The notes under the pieces: model-generated
What the model saw: the letters and a program-made list of their open reading frames with translations, nothing else
What the model was told of the DNA's origin: nothing
The model's database searches: none
DNA from: Chloroflexota bacterium
GTDB lineage: Bacteria > Chloroflexota > Limnocylindria > Limnocylindrales > CSP1-4
DNA length: 33,604 nt
Assembly (NCBI GenBank): GCA_016875645.1
Contig: VGPE01000003.1
Span: 1-33,604, forward strand
Direction of reading: 5' to 3'
In this document: positions 18,010 through 25,804 of the stretch, piece by piece
Numbering within the stretch: position 1 is the stretch's first letter
How the letters are laid out: every line of letters begins with the position of its first letter
Translations under genes and position numbers: made by a program

Positions 18010-19557
18010 GTGCGAGCCCTCATCTCGGTCGCCAATCGCGACGGCCTGGGGGCCCTCGCGCGGGAGCTGCGAAGTCTCGGGGTCGACATCTACGCCACCG
18101 ACGGCACGCGGGAGCACCTCGCCGGTGACGGCATCGATGTGGCGAGCGTCAGCGACCTGACCCTCGTGCCGCCCCTCGTCGGTGGCCAGGTCAAGACGTT
18201 CCACCCGGCGGTGTACGCGGGCATCCTCGCCCGGCGCGACGATCCCGGCCAACTCGCCGAACTCGTGGAACACGGCATCGCGCCGATCGACATCGTGGTC
18301 GTCAACGTCAAGCCGTTCGCGCCCGAAGTCGGCGCCGGCGTCCATCGGATCGATGAAGCGCTCGAGCTCGTGGACGTGGGCGGCGTCGCGCTGCTCGGCG
18401 CCGCGGCCCGTAACTGCGTGGCGGTGGCCGCTGTCTCGAGCCCGCATCACTACCCGCGTGTGATCCGGGAGCTGCGCGAGCTGGGCACCACCTCCGCCGA
18501 GCTGCGCCAGGCGCTGGCCGCCGAAGCCTTCGGCGCCATCGCCGCCTTCCACGCGGAAATCGCGGCGTACCTCCACCAGCTGACGGGAAACCTGTTCCCG
18601 CCCCGGCTCGCGCTGGTGCTCGAGAAAGTCGACGACCTTCGGTACGGCGAGAACCCGCACCAGCGAGCGGCCTTCTACCGCGAGACCACCCATCGCAGCG
18701 GCACGCTTGCCGATGCGACCCAGCTCCAGGGTGCGCCGCCCAGCTTCAACGACCTCATGGATCTCGACGCGGCGTACCGCATCGCGCGCGATTTCACATC
18801 GCCCGCGGTCGCGATCGTCAAGCACACCGAGCCGGTCGGCCTCGCGTCAAGCGATGAGCTGGCCGAGGCGTACCGCCGGGCGCTCGAGTGCGATACCGTC
18901 GCCGCGTTCGGCGGGATCGTGGCCGTGAACCGCCAGCTGGACGTGGCGACCGCGCGGGAGATCGCCGCCAACTCGTACGAGGCGGTGGTGGCCCCGTCGT
19001 ACAGCGACGCGGCGCTGGCCGTCCTGCGTGAGAAGGAGCAGCTCGAGATCCTGGCGGTGCCCGCTGACCCCACCGAAGGGATGCGCGACTACGGCATCGC
19101 CACGCTGGACTTCAAGCGCATCTCCGGCGGCCTGCTGGTCCAGACCCAGGACGATCTGGCGCTCGACCGCGGCCAGCTGCAGGTTGTCACCCAGCGGCGC
19201 CCCACACTCGAGGAGCTGACCGACCTGCTGTTCGCCTGGCGCGCCGTCCGCCACATCAGCTCCAATGCCATCGTGCTCGCCCGCAACGCGGCCACCGTGG
19301 GCATCGGGGCAGGGCAGGCCAGCCGCCAGGTCTCGGTGGAGATCGCGCTGCGCCGGGCGGGCGATCGGGCCAAGCTCGCCGTGATGGCGAGCGATGCGTA
19401 CTTCCCGTTCCCCGATGGCATCGCCATCGCCGCCAACGCGGGCGTGACTGCCATCATCCAGCCGGGCGGCTCTGTCCGGGACGAGATGGCCATCGAGGTC
19501 GCAAACCGCCACCATCTCGCCATGGTCTTCACCGGTCGCCGCCACTTCCGATCCTGA
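18010..19557 (+). CDS. purH: bifunctional AICAR formyltransferase / IMP cyclohydrolase PurH
   Basis: PurH carries out the last two steps of IMP synthesis, formylating AICAR with 10-formyl-THF and closing the ring. The 515-residue protein has the MGS-like cyclohydrolase domain (ALISVANRDGLGALARELRS, ATDGTREHL, VKTFHPAVYAGIL) at residues 1-190. The AICARFT domain follows, with RYGENPHQRAAFY, SFNDLMDLDAAYRIA, K271-H272 in VKHTEPVG, GIGAGQASRQVSV and DAYFPFPDGI. Most bacterial PurH read KHxNPCG at the catalytic site; here it is KHTEPVG, which keeps the Lys-His pair but changes N and C. Some eukaryotic enzymes also lack that Cys. The GTG at 18010 has GGAGGCAGG upstream. glpX follows 27 bases later. 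Confidence 0.95.
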   Translation: MRALISVANRDGLGALARELRSLGVDIYATDGTREHLAGDGIDVASVSDLTLVPPLVGGQVKTFHPAVYAGILARRDDPGQLAELVEHGIAPIDIVVVNVKPFAPEVGAGVHRIDEALELVDVGGVALLGAAARNCVAVAAVSSPHHYPRVIRELRELGTTSAELRQALAAEAFGAIAAFHAEIAAYLHQLTGNLFPPRLALVLEKVDDLRYGENPHQRAAFYRETTHRSGTLADATQLQGAPPSFNDLMDLDAAYRIARDFTSPAVAIVKHTEPVGLASSDELAEAYRRALECDTVAAFGGIVAVNRQLDVATAREIAANSYEAVVAPSYSDAALAVLREKEQLEILAVPADPTEGMRDYGIATLDFKRISGGLLVQTQDDLALDRGQLQVVTQRRPTLEELTDLLFAWRAVRHISSNAIVLARNAATVGIGAGQASRQVSVEIALRRAGDRAKLAVMASDAYFPFPDGIAIAANAGVTAIIQPGGSVRDEMAIEVANRHHLAMVFTGRRHFRS

Positions 19558-19584
19558 CGCACATCGCCTGGGAGGATTTGCCAC

Positions 19585-20601
19585 GTGACGACGGCTCAGC
19601 CTCGGAGTCCGATGGAAAAGCTGCTCGCGCTCGAGATGGTCCGGGTCACCGAGGCCGCGGCAATCGCGGCTGCGCGGTACATGGGCCGGGGCGACCGCCA
19701 CGAGGCAGACCGAGCCGCCACCGAGGCCATGCGCCGGACCATGGACGATATGGACATCGCGGCCACGATCGTCATCGGCGAGGGCGAGCGGGACGAAGCG
19801 CCGATGCTCTACATCGGGGAACGCCTGGGCCGGATGGAGGGTGAAGACGGCGCCACGCTCATGGAAGTGGACATCGCGGTCGATCCCCTCGAGGGCACCA
19901 ACCTGGTCGCAACCGGGTCCGGCAACGCGATCACGGTCCTCGCCGCAACGGAGCGCGGCGGCCTGCTGAATGCTCCCGATACGTACTTCGACAAGCTGGC
20001 GGTCGGGCCCCTCGCAGCCGGCAAGGTCGACATCCGGCTTTCGCCCACCGAGAACCTGCACCGGATTGCGGCCGCGCTCGGGCGCGGCGTCAACGACCTG
20101 ACGGTGATCATCCTGGACCGGCCGCGCCACGCGGACCTGATCCGCGAGGTCCGCGAGGCGGGTGCCCGCATCTCGCTCATATCGGACGGCGACGTGATCG
20201 CCGGGATCAGCACGGCGATTTCGGGCACGGGCGTGCATGCCCTGATGGGCATCGGGGCCGCCCCCGAGGGTGTGCTCACGGCCGCCGCGCTGCGCTGCCT
20301 GGGCGGCGAGATCCAGGCCCGATTCCGCTTTCGCAACGAATCCGACCGCGAACGGGCCAGGCGCATGTGCGGGATCGGTGACGAGGACTATGTCTTCAAG
20401 ACCGAGGAACTGGCCCGCGGCGAGCACCTGGTCTTCGCCGCCACCGGCGTCACCGACGGTGAGGTGCTCCAGGGCGTCCGCTTCTTCGGCGGCGGGGCGC
20501 GAACCCACTCGCTCGTCATGACCTACCGCAGCAAGACGATCCGCTTCGTCGATACGGTGCACATGTTCGACCGGAACCGGCCGCCGTCCGTCCGGCTGTA
20601 G
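19585..20601 (+). CDS. glpX: class II fructose-1,6-bisphosphatase GlpX
   Basis: GlpX hydrolyses fructose-1,6-bisphosphate to fructose-6-phosphate in gluconeogenesis, using Mn or Mg. The 338-residue protein shows VRVTEAAAIAAARYMGRGD at the N-terminus, the metal site IGEGERDEAPMLYIGE, AVDPLEGTNLVATG, and ISDGDVIAGISTA. Length is normal. The GTG at 19585 is preceded by GGGAGG with a 9-base gap. It lies 27 bases after purH on the same strand; the pairing is not a known pathway link. Two hairpins follow the stop. Confidence 0.95.
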   Translation: MTTAQPRSPMEKLLALEMVRVTEAAAIAAARYMGRGDRHEADRAATEAMRRTMDDMDIAATIVIGEGERDEAPMLYIGERLGRMEGEDGATLMEVDIAVDPLEGTNLVATGSGNAITVLAATERGGLLNAPDTYFDKLAVGPLAAGKVDIRLSPTENLHRIAAALGRGVNDLTVIILDRPRHADLIREVREAGARISLISDGDVIAGISTAISGTGVHALMGIGAAPEGVLTAAALRCLGGEIQARFRFRNESDRERARRMCGIGDEDYVFKTEELARGEHLVFAATGVTDGEVLQGVRFFGGGARTHSLVMTYRSKTIRFVDTVHMFDRNRPPSVRL

Positions 20602-20650
20602 GCCTCCGGCGAAGGCGCTTTCGCGGAAGGCCCCGCGGGGAGACCCCGCG
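20601..20650 (+). terminator. two consecutive hairpins after glpX
   Basis: The first (20601-20632) is an imperfect stem that begins GGCCTCCG and ends CGGAAGGCC, with an inner CGAA/TTCG pairing. The second is perfect: CGCGGGG (20634-20640), AGA, CCCCGCG (20644-20650). No T tract follows. The first begins on the last base of the glpX stop, so the pair probably ends or protects the purH-glpX transcript. Confidence 0.5.
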
Positions 20651-20725
20651 ACCCCGGGATGCCGTCGGCCCGTGCCCTCCGCGTCGCGACGGCGACCATC
20701 GCGGACATCCACCGCGCGCGCCGGG

Positions 20726-20767
20726 CGCGCCTTCCGGCGCGCTGGACGCGCCTTCCGGCGCGCTGGT
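20726..20767. repeat. tandem 21-bp palindromic unit, two copies
   Basis: Two adjacent 21-base units (20726-20746, 20747-20767) differ only in the last base. Each contains the hairpin CGCGCC-TTCC-GGCGCG. They lie in the 335-bp gap between convergent glpX and folK, which otherwise shows only the two glpX hairpins (20601-20650) and no gene that I can support. The layout resembles a REP doublet or a bidirectional terminator. Confidence 0.6.
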
Positions 20768-20936
20768 CGCCGTCCGGTCGGGATTCACGCTGTGAGCGCT
20801 CCGTCGAGCACTTCGACGATCGCAACCTGACCGGGCGTGTTCGGTGCCTGACGGTTTCACGCCGTGGGCGGGATTCGGGCATCCAGGCAGGTCGATCCGG
20901 CGCGATGTCCGCCCCGATGTGCGGGGGGTGCCGCCT

Positions 20937-21539
20937 TCAGCGTGAAGCGCGGCGCCAGCGGCCGGCGGCCGGGTCCCAGTCACCCGCGACCCTGACGGCG
21001 CCCGAGCCCTCCACGTGCTCCTGTCGGCGGCGCGCGGACCCGACCGTCTCGCCCCAGCCCGGCGGCACCAGTCCGGGCGCAAGGTCCGCCCACGGGGCAA
21101 GCACGAACAGACGCTCGCGGGCGGACGGGTGCGGCACGACCAGGAGCCGGACGCCCTTCACGGCGACGTCGCGCGACTGGCCGTCGGGCGGCCGGTCGAG
21201 CGAGAGGCGATGACGACCGAATGCCAGCAGATCGAGGTCGATCTCGCGTGGGCCCCAGCGGCCGCGGGCCCTGCGGCCGGCCGCTCGCTCAAGCGCCTTG
21301 AGGTGGACCAGCAGGTCGAGCGCTCCCTGCGCCGGGTCCGGGCCCGGGGGTACGTCCAGCGCGACGACCGCATTGCGGAAGTCCGGCTGATCGGCGACCC
21401 CCACCGGCCGTGTCACATAGAGTCGCGAGACGCCGACCACGCGCGTCCCGGGCAGCGCCGCCAGTGCGCCGACCGCGCCGGCCAGCGCTGCCTCGGCATC
21501 GCCGACGTTCGCCCCGAGCCCGATATACGCGCGTGTCAC
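20937..21539 (-). CDS. folK: 6-hydroxymethyl-7,8-dihydropterin pyrophosphokinase FolK
   Basis: FolK transfers pyrophosphate from ATP to 6-hydroxymethyldihydropterin in folate synthesis. The 200-residue protein begins with AYIGLGANVGDAEAAL and has SRLYVTRPVGVADQPDFRN and the HPPK signature GRWGPREIDLDLLAFG. The block VPHPSARERLFVLAPWADLAP ends the core. About 35 residues of Arg/Gly-rich tail follow the usual 160-residue end. The GTG at 21539 is chosen because homology begins there; no ribosome binding site precedes it. A TACGAT box lies 7 bases before the start, fitting a leaderless transcript. No folB or folP is adjacent. A divergent gene starts 42 bases away. Confidence 0.9.
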   Translation of the reverse strand: MTRAYIGLGANVGDAEAALAGAVGALAALPGTRVVGVSRLYVTRPVGVADQPDFRNAVVALDVPPGPDPAQGALDLLVHLKALERAAGRRARGRWGPREIDLDLLAFGRHRLSLDRPPDGQSRDVAVKGVRLLVVPHPSARERLFVLAPWADLAPGLVPPGWGETVGSARRRQEHVEGSGAVRVAGDWDPAAGRWRRASR

Positions 21540-21581
21540 GATCGGGATCGTAGTCAAACCCCGCCGCCCTAGGATCGGCGG
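21540..21581. promoter_or_regulatory. 42-bp divergent gap with two leaderless-type -10 boxes
   Basis: On the minus strand TACGAT (21552-21547) lies 7 bases before the folK GTG. On the plus strand TAGGAT (21570-21575) lies 6 bases before the GTG at 21582. Both fit the TANNNT box found just upstream of leaderless genes, and neither gene has a Shine-Dalgarno sequence. Confidence 0.5.
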
Positions 21582-22856
21582 GTGCGCCCGGTCACGGTCC
21601 TGATCCTCCACCCGCCATCCCCCGCAGACGGTGGCGAGCCCGTCCGCTGGCTTGCGACCGCCCGCGAGGTCATCGCCGAGGGGCATCGCGCCGCCTTCGT
21701 GGCGGCCGGGGCGGAACACGTGCGCGTCGTGAGCCAGGATGGCGGGCCGCTCACGTTCGGCCAGCGACTGCGCTCCCTGGCGCGCGAGGTGGTCGAGGCG
21801 ACCCTGCCCGGCCGTCGCCATGGCCTCGTCGTCATCGGGTCGGGGGCGATGCCGCTGGCGCGCCGCTTGGACCTCGAGGAGTTCGTCAGGGTGGCCCGCA
21901 GTGTCGCGCGACGCCCGGTTGCGCTCGCCAACAGCTACTACTCGGCCGACGCCGTTGCGATCCCGGACGCGGCCATCCTCCTGGCCCTGCCGGACCTGCC
22001 GTCTGATAACGCGCTCCCGCGCTGGCTCGCGGAGCGGGCCGGCGTGCCCGTGCGCGATCGCCGGAACGTCTGGCGCCTCAGTGTCGACATCGACTCGCCA
22101 CTCGATGTGGTCCTGCTCGCCGGTGATCCCGGTTGTCCGCCGGCACTCCGCGCGCTCGCCCGCGAAATCGCGGCCGGTGCCCCCGAGTTCACCGACGCCC
22201 TGCGTGGCGTCGTGGCGGTGATGGCGGACCGGCGCTCTGAGCTCTTCGTGGCCGGCCGCTCGTCGTCACGGACCCTGCGCTGGCTCGAGACCCGTGTGGC
22301 CTGCCGCGTCCGCGCCCTCATCGAGGAGCGGGGCATGCGCTCTGGCACCGCCCTTGCGCTGGGGGACCTCGACGAGGAACGCGACCAGCCACCGGCCGTC
22401 CCGGCGGCCTCGGTCGAGCTCGCCCCGCCGCGATCGCTGCTGGCGCTGGCCCTTGACGAATCCGGCCCGCGACAATTGGCACCGCTGATCGGTCAGCTCT
22501 GCGACGCGGCGGTGCTCGACAGCCGGGTCCTGCTGGCGCACCGGCTCGGGAGCGACGAGCGGCGCTGGCCACCGCTGGCACAGCGGCTCGCGTCCGATCT
22601 CCTCCGCCCTGACGAGGTGCGCGATCCGTGGCTGCGCGAGCTGACGCGGCGGGCATTGGCCGCGCGCCGGCCGATCCTGCTGGGTGGGCACACCCTGGTG
22701 GGACCCGGGCTGCCCCTGATCCCCGGTGCCGTTCGCTGGTTGGATCAGCCGGAGGAGCCGGAGGAGCCGGAGAAGCCGGCCGCGCCGGAGCCGGAGGAGC
22801 CGGCCGCGCCGTCGGATGCGCGGCTGCGGCCGAGCCTCTGGGATGAGGCGACATGA
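21582..22856 (+). CDS. unrecognised protein, possibly a degenerate GT-A nucleotidyltransferase
   Basis: I do not recognise this 424-residue family with certainty. The N-terminal 200 residues resemble MobA/CofC-type NTP transferases in layout. There is an LVVIGSGAMPLARR segment where those enzymes have GDxPL, an ANSYYSADAV loop, and RLSVDIDSPLDVVLL, close to their DIDTPEDL motif. The N-terminal GxGxR nucleotide loop is missing, so catalysis is doubtful. The C-terminal half is helical, with LLAHRLGSDERRWPPLAQRL and LLGGHTLVGPG segments. The last 45 residues contain a Glu/Pro/Ala repeat (PEEPEEPEEPEKP). It starts with GTG from a probable leaderless promoter divergent to folK. Its stop overlaps the midA start (ATGA), so the two are translationally coupled. 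Confidence 0.65.
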   Translation: MRPVTVLILHPPSPADGGEPVRWLATAREVIAEGHRAAFVAAGAEHVRVVSQDGGPLTFGQRLRSLAREVVEATLPGRRHGLVVIGSGAMPLARRLDLEEFVRVARSVARRPVALANSYYSADAVAIPDAAILLALPDLPSDNALPRWLAERAGVPVRDRRNVWRLSVDIDSPLDVVLLAGDPGCPPALRALAREIAAGAPEFTDALRGVVAVMADRRSELFVAGRSSSRTLRWLETRVACRVRALIEERGMRSGTALALGDLDEERDQPPAVPAASVELAPPRSLLALALDESGPRQLAPLIGQLCDAAVLDSRVLLAHRLGSDERRWPPLAQRLASDLLRPDEVRDPWLRELTRRALAARRPILLGGHTLVGPGLPLIPGAVRWLDQPEEPEEPEKPAAPEPEEPAAPSDARLRPSLWDEAT

Positions 22857-24010
22857 CGGCGCCCCTGTCCGATGCCGAGCTGGCCGAGATCATCGGGCGG
22901 GAGATCGACGGTGCGGGCGGGGCGATCCCGTTCGCCCGCTTCATGGAGCTTGCGCTCTATGACCCGGATCACGGGTACTACCTCCAGCCACGACCTGCCG
23001 CCGGCCGGCACGGCGCAGACTTCCTGACGGCGCCCGAGCTGCACCCGATCTTCGGCCAGGTGGTTGCCCGCCAGATCGCGGAGATGCGATCCCGCCTGGG
23101 CGAACCGCCCGACTTCACCATCCGGGAGTACGCGGCCGGCAGTGGCGCGCTGGCCGAGGCGATCCTGGGCGAGATGGGCGCGGACGTCCGCTACGAAGCG
23201 ATCGAGCTCAACCGGCATCGGCGTGCGGAGCTGGCAGCGCGCCTGCCCCTGGCGCGGGTCACGGCCGGCGCGTCCGACACCCCGATCACCGGGGTCGTCC
23301 TCGCCAACGAGCTGCTGGACGCTCTGCCCGTCCACCGCGTGGTGATGCGCGGCGGGCGCCTGCGGGAGGTCTACGTTCGACGAGGCGAAACCGCCCGGTC
23401 CTTCACCGACCAGGAGGGCGAGCCCTCCACGCCGGCCCTCGCGGCACGCCTGGCGGCCGAGGGCGTGGACCTTGCCGACGGTCAGCGGAGTGAAGTCAAC
23501 CTTGGCATCGAGGCGTGGCTGGCCGAAGCAGCCACGGGGCTGCACCGCGGCTACATGCTGATCGTCGACTACGGGTACCGGGCCGCGGACCTCTATTCCG
23601 AGCGCAGGGGGGCCGGCACGTTGCTGAGCTACTCGGGCCACCGCGTGGTCGACGATCCGTACGCCGACGTCGGACGGCAGGACCTCACCGCCCACGTGGA
23701 CTTCACGGCCGTGGAACGTGCCGCACGTCGAGCCGGCCTGACGCCCCTGGGCCTCACGAGCCAGGCGGAGTTCCTCGTCGGGGCCGGCGCGGAAACCGTC
23801 GTGGAGCGCGTCCGGACTGATCCCGCGACCGACCTGGCGGGTTGGGTTGCGCTCCGCTCCGCGCTCGGCCGGCTGCTGGATCCCCGTGCCATGGGCGCCT
23901 TCAAGGTGTGCGTGCTTGGCCGAGGGATCCCGATCGAGCCACCGCTGCAGGGTCTCGCGTACCGCATCGCGGGGCCACCGGCGGCGGCACCGGGCGGGGA
24001 CGCACAGTAG
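22853..24010 (+). CDS. MidA/NDUFAF7-family SAM-dependent methyltransferase
   Basis: This 385-residue protein matches the DUF185/MidA family. It has the N-terminal block IPFARFMELALYDPDHGYYLQ, then GADFLTAPELHPIFGQVVARQI, the SAM-binding EYAAGSGALAEAIL, ANELLDALPVHRV, and VDYGYRAADLYSERRGAGTL. Mitochondrial NDUFAF7 dimethylates an arginine of the NuoD counterpart NDUFS2 (bovine 49-kDa subunit R85) and is needed for complex I assembly. Here the gene lies directly upstream of a nuo operon whose NuoD has that arginine (R86 in LHRGVEK). This supports a complex I role by context. The start overlaps the previous gene's stop and nuoA follows about 100 bases later. Confidence 0.9.
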   Translation: MTAPLSDAELAEIIGREIDGAGGAIPFARFMELALYDPDHGYYLQPRPAAGRHGADFLTAPELHPIFGQVVARQIAEMRSRLGEPPDFTIREYAAGSGALAEAILGEMGADVRYEAIELNRHRRAELAARLPLARVTAGASDTPITGVVLANELLDALPVHRVVMRGGRLREVYVRRGETARSFTDQEGEPSTPALAARLAAEGVDLADGQRSEVNLGIEAWLAEAATGLHRGYMLIVDYGYRAADLYSERRGAGTLLSYSGHRVVDDPYADVGRQDLTAHVDFTAVERAARRAGLTPLGLTSQAEFLVGAGAETVVERVRTDPATDLAGWVALRSALGRLLDPRAMGAFKVCVLGRGIPIEPPLQGLAYRIAGPPAAAPGGDAQ

Positions 24011-24113
24011 AATGCCCGTGGCGCCTCGGGTCCGATCGCCGCAGATTCACCTGCCCTTCACCGGGCGACCGCCGGACCGTTCAGCGGCGCTGCGTTCCGC
24101 CCGGGCAGGACGC

Positions 24114-24488
24114 ATGAAACATGAGGTTGACGTGACCGGCGTCTGGTACGTGCTGGGCTTCGCGTTCGCGGGGGTCTCGTTCGTGTTCCTGACGATCGGC
24201 GCGTCCTGGCTGCTCACCCACCGCAACAAGGGCGACCATCACAAGGGACTGCCCTACGAGAGCGGCATCGATACGTACGGCGACCCACACGCGCGGTTCG
24301 GCCTCTCGTTCTACATCTACGCTCTGCTCTTTGTCGCCTTCGACATTGAGGTCATCTTCATCTACCTCTGGGCGATCATCTTCAAGGACCTGTTGCTGGG
24401 CGGCTTCGTGAGCATGCTCATCTTCGTGGCCATCCTGATGCTGGGGCTCGCCTACGCCTGGCGGAAGGGAGTGCTCACGTGGCGCTGA
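24114..24488 (+). CDS. nuoA: NADH-quinone oxidoreductase subunit A
   Basis: This small complex I membrane subunit (124 residues) has three helices. Family blocks are LPYESGIDTYGDPHARFGLSFYIYALLFVAFDIEVIFIYLWA and the last helix MLIFVAILMLGLAYAWRKG. The loop between helices 1 and 2 lies at the quinone site; the usual Cys of YECG is Ser here (YESG). The ATG at 24114 has AGGA three bases upstream. A GTG at 24132 has GAGG at better spacing, and an in-frame ATG at 24012 would add 34 residues not typical of NuoA. A TAGAAT box at 24008-24013, overlapping the midA stop, could be the operon's -10. The gene overlaps nuoB by 10 bases. Confidence 0.95.
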   Translation: MKHEVDVTGVWYVLGFAFAGVSFVFLTIGASWLLTHRNKGDHHKGLPYESGIDTYGDPHARFGLSFYIYALLFVAFDIEVIFIYLWAIIFKDLLLGGFVSMLIFVAILMLGLAYAWRKGVLTWR

Positions 24489-25240
24489 CTCCTGATGCGC
24501 CCGGTGCCCCCGGTGGCGCCGCCCCCGGCGACGTGACCGCAGGCGCCTCCGGGCAGGCCGGAACCATGCCGGTCGCCATGCCGGCGGATTCGTCGCGGGC
24601 GCTCACCGAGGCGATCGTCGTCCCCAATTCGCTGTGGACCTCGGCCAACCCGATTGCCTACAACGGCGGACGGCCCGCAGAGATCACGCACCTGCGCGAG
24701 TGGGCGCAGACCGAGGATGCTCGACGCGACAACGCCCGCTGGGGGGCGCTCGAGGTGATCCCGACCAAGGCGGACTACGTGCTGGACCTCATCCGCGCGA
24801 ACAGCCTCTGGCCGCTCCTGTCGGGACTGGCGTGCTGTGCCATCGAGATGATGTCGGCGGCCACCAGCAAGAACGATATGGACCGCTGGGGGATGTTCCC
24901 GTTCCGCGCCAGTCCCCGCCAGGCCGACGTGCTGATCGTGGCGGGAACCCTGACCACGAAGATGTCCGGCCCGCTGCTCCGGCTCTGGGAGCAGATGCCG
25001 GAGCCCAAGTGGTGCGTGGCGATGGGTGACTGCACCGTGTCGGGCGGCCGCTACAAGCGCAGCTACTCCACGGTCGAGGGAATCGACCGGATCATGCCGG
25101 TCGACGTGTACGTGCCCGGCTGTCCCCCGCGACCCGAGGGGCTGATCTTCGGGATGATGAAGCTGCAGCAGCTCGTCAAAGACCGCCGCGGCCACTGGCC
25201 CGAGCGGATGGTTGGGCCCAACGTGCCCGACGGCGTCTGA
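24479..25240 (+). CDS. nuoB: NADH-quinone oxidoreductase subunit B (N2 cluster)
   Basis: NuoB holds [4Fe-4S] cluster N2, the last step before quinone. All four ligands are present: C119 and C120 (LACCAIEM), C185 (MGDCTVSGG) and C215 (PGCPPRPEG). The 253-residue length includes an extra N-terminus of about 80 residues rich in Ala, Gly and Pro. GGAAGGGAG lies seven bases before the GTG at 24479, inside the end of nuoA. An ATG further in (residue 29) is possible but has no better signal. Confidence 0.96.
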   Translation: MALTPDAPGAPGGAAPGDVTAGASGQAGTMPVAMPADSSRALTEAIVVPNSLWTSANPIAYNGGRPAEITHLREWAQTEDARRDNARWGALEVIPTKADYVLDLIRANSLWPLLSGLACCAIEMMSAATSKNDMDRWGMFPFRASPRQADVLIVAGTLTTKMSGPLLRLWEQMPEPKWCVAMGDCTVSGGRYKRSYSTVEGIDRIMPVDVYVPGCPPRPEGLIFGMMKLQQLVKDRRGHWPERMVGPNVPDGV

Positions 25241-25251
25241 GCGGGACGATC

Positions 25252-25803
25252 ATGGATCCAGCGTTCAAGCGGCGGCTCGAGACCCGCTTCCGCGGCGTTC
25301 TCCTGGGCCCGGTCCACCAGCGCCACGACGAGACCGAGATCCGGGTGGGCCCGGGCGATGTCTCCGCGGTCATGCGCGCCCTCCACGACGAGCCGACCTT
25401 TCGCTTCGAGTTCCTCTCGGACGTGTGTGGCGTGGACACCGGCGTCGTGATGCAGGTGGTCTACCACCTCTGGAGCGAGACGACCGCGGACTGGCTGCGG
25501 GTCATCGCGGACGGCCTGTCGCGCGACGATCCGCGGGTCCCATCACTCACCCCGTTGTGGCCGGGTGCGGAGTGGATGGAACGCGAGGCCTACGACATGT
25601 TCGGCATCACGTTCGAGGGGAACCGCGACCTGCGGCGCATCTACATGCCGCCTGACTACATGGCGTTTCCGCTCCGCAAGGACTTCTATCTGCCCGACGA
25701 TGCGGCCCGTTCGCCCGGGGCCGGCGTTCGGCATGTCGAGCAGTCGCACGCCCCGGTGAATGCCGACCCGTCGGTCACGGTCCGGACGGCCCGCGGAGCC
25801 TGA
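25252..25803 (+). CDS. nuoC: NADH-quinone oxidoreductase subunit C
   Basis: This 183-residue peripheral-arm subunit matches the 30-kDa subunit family: FRFEFLSDVCGVD, then the signature WPGAEWMEREAYDMFGITFEG, NRDLRRIYMPPDY and PLRKDF. It is separate from nuoD, unlike the fused NuoCD of E. coli. The ATG at 25252 follows nuoB by 11 bases and its stop is one base before nuoD. Confidence 0.95.
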   Translation: MDPAFKRRLETRFRGVLLGPVHQRHDETEIRVGPGDVSAVMRALHDEPTFRFEFLSDVCGVDTGVVMQVVYHLWSETTADWLRVIADGLSRDDPRVPSLTPLWPGAEWMEREAYDMFGITFEGNRDLRRIYMPPDYMAFPLRKDFYLPDDAARSPGAGVRHVEQSHAPVNADPSVTVRTARGA

Positions 25804-25804
25804 C

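Noticed and set aside
24012..24113. N-terminal extension of NuoA from ATG 24012
   Set aside because: It is in frame, but the 34 extra residues are Pro/Arg-rich, unlike NuoA, and the ATG is inside the likely -10 box.
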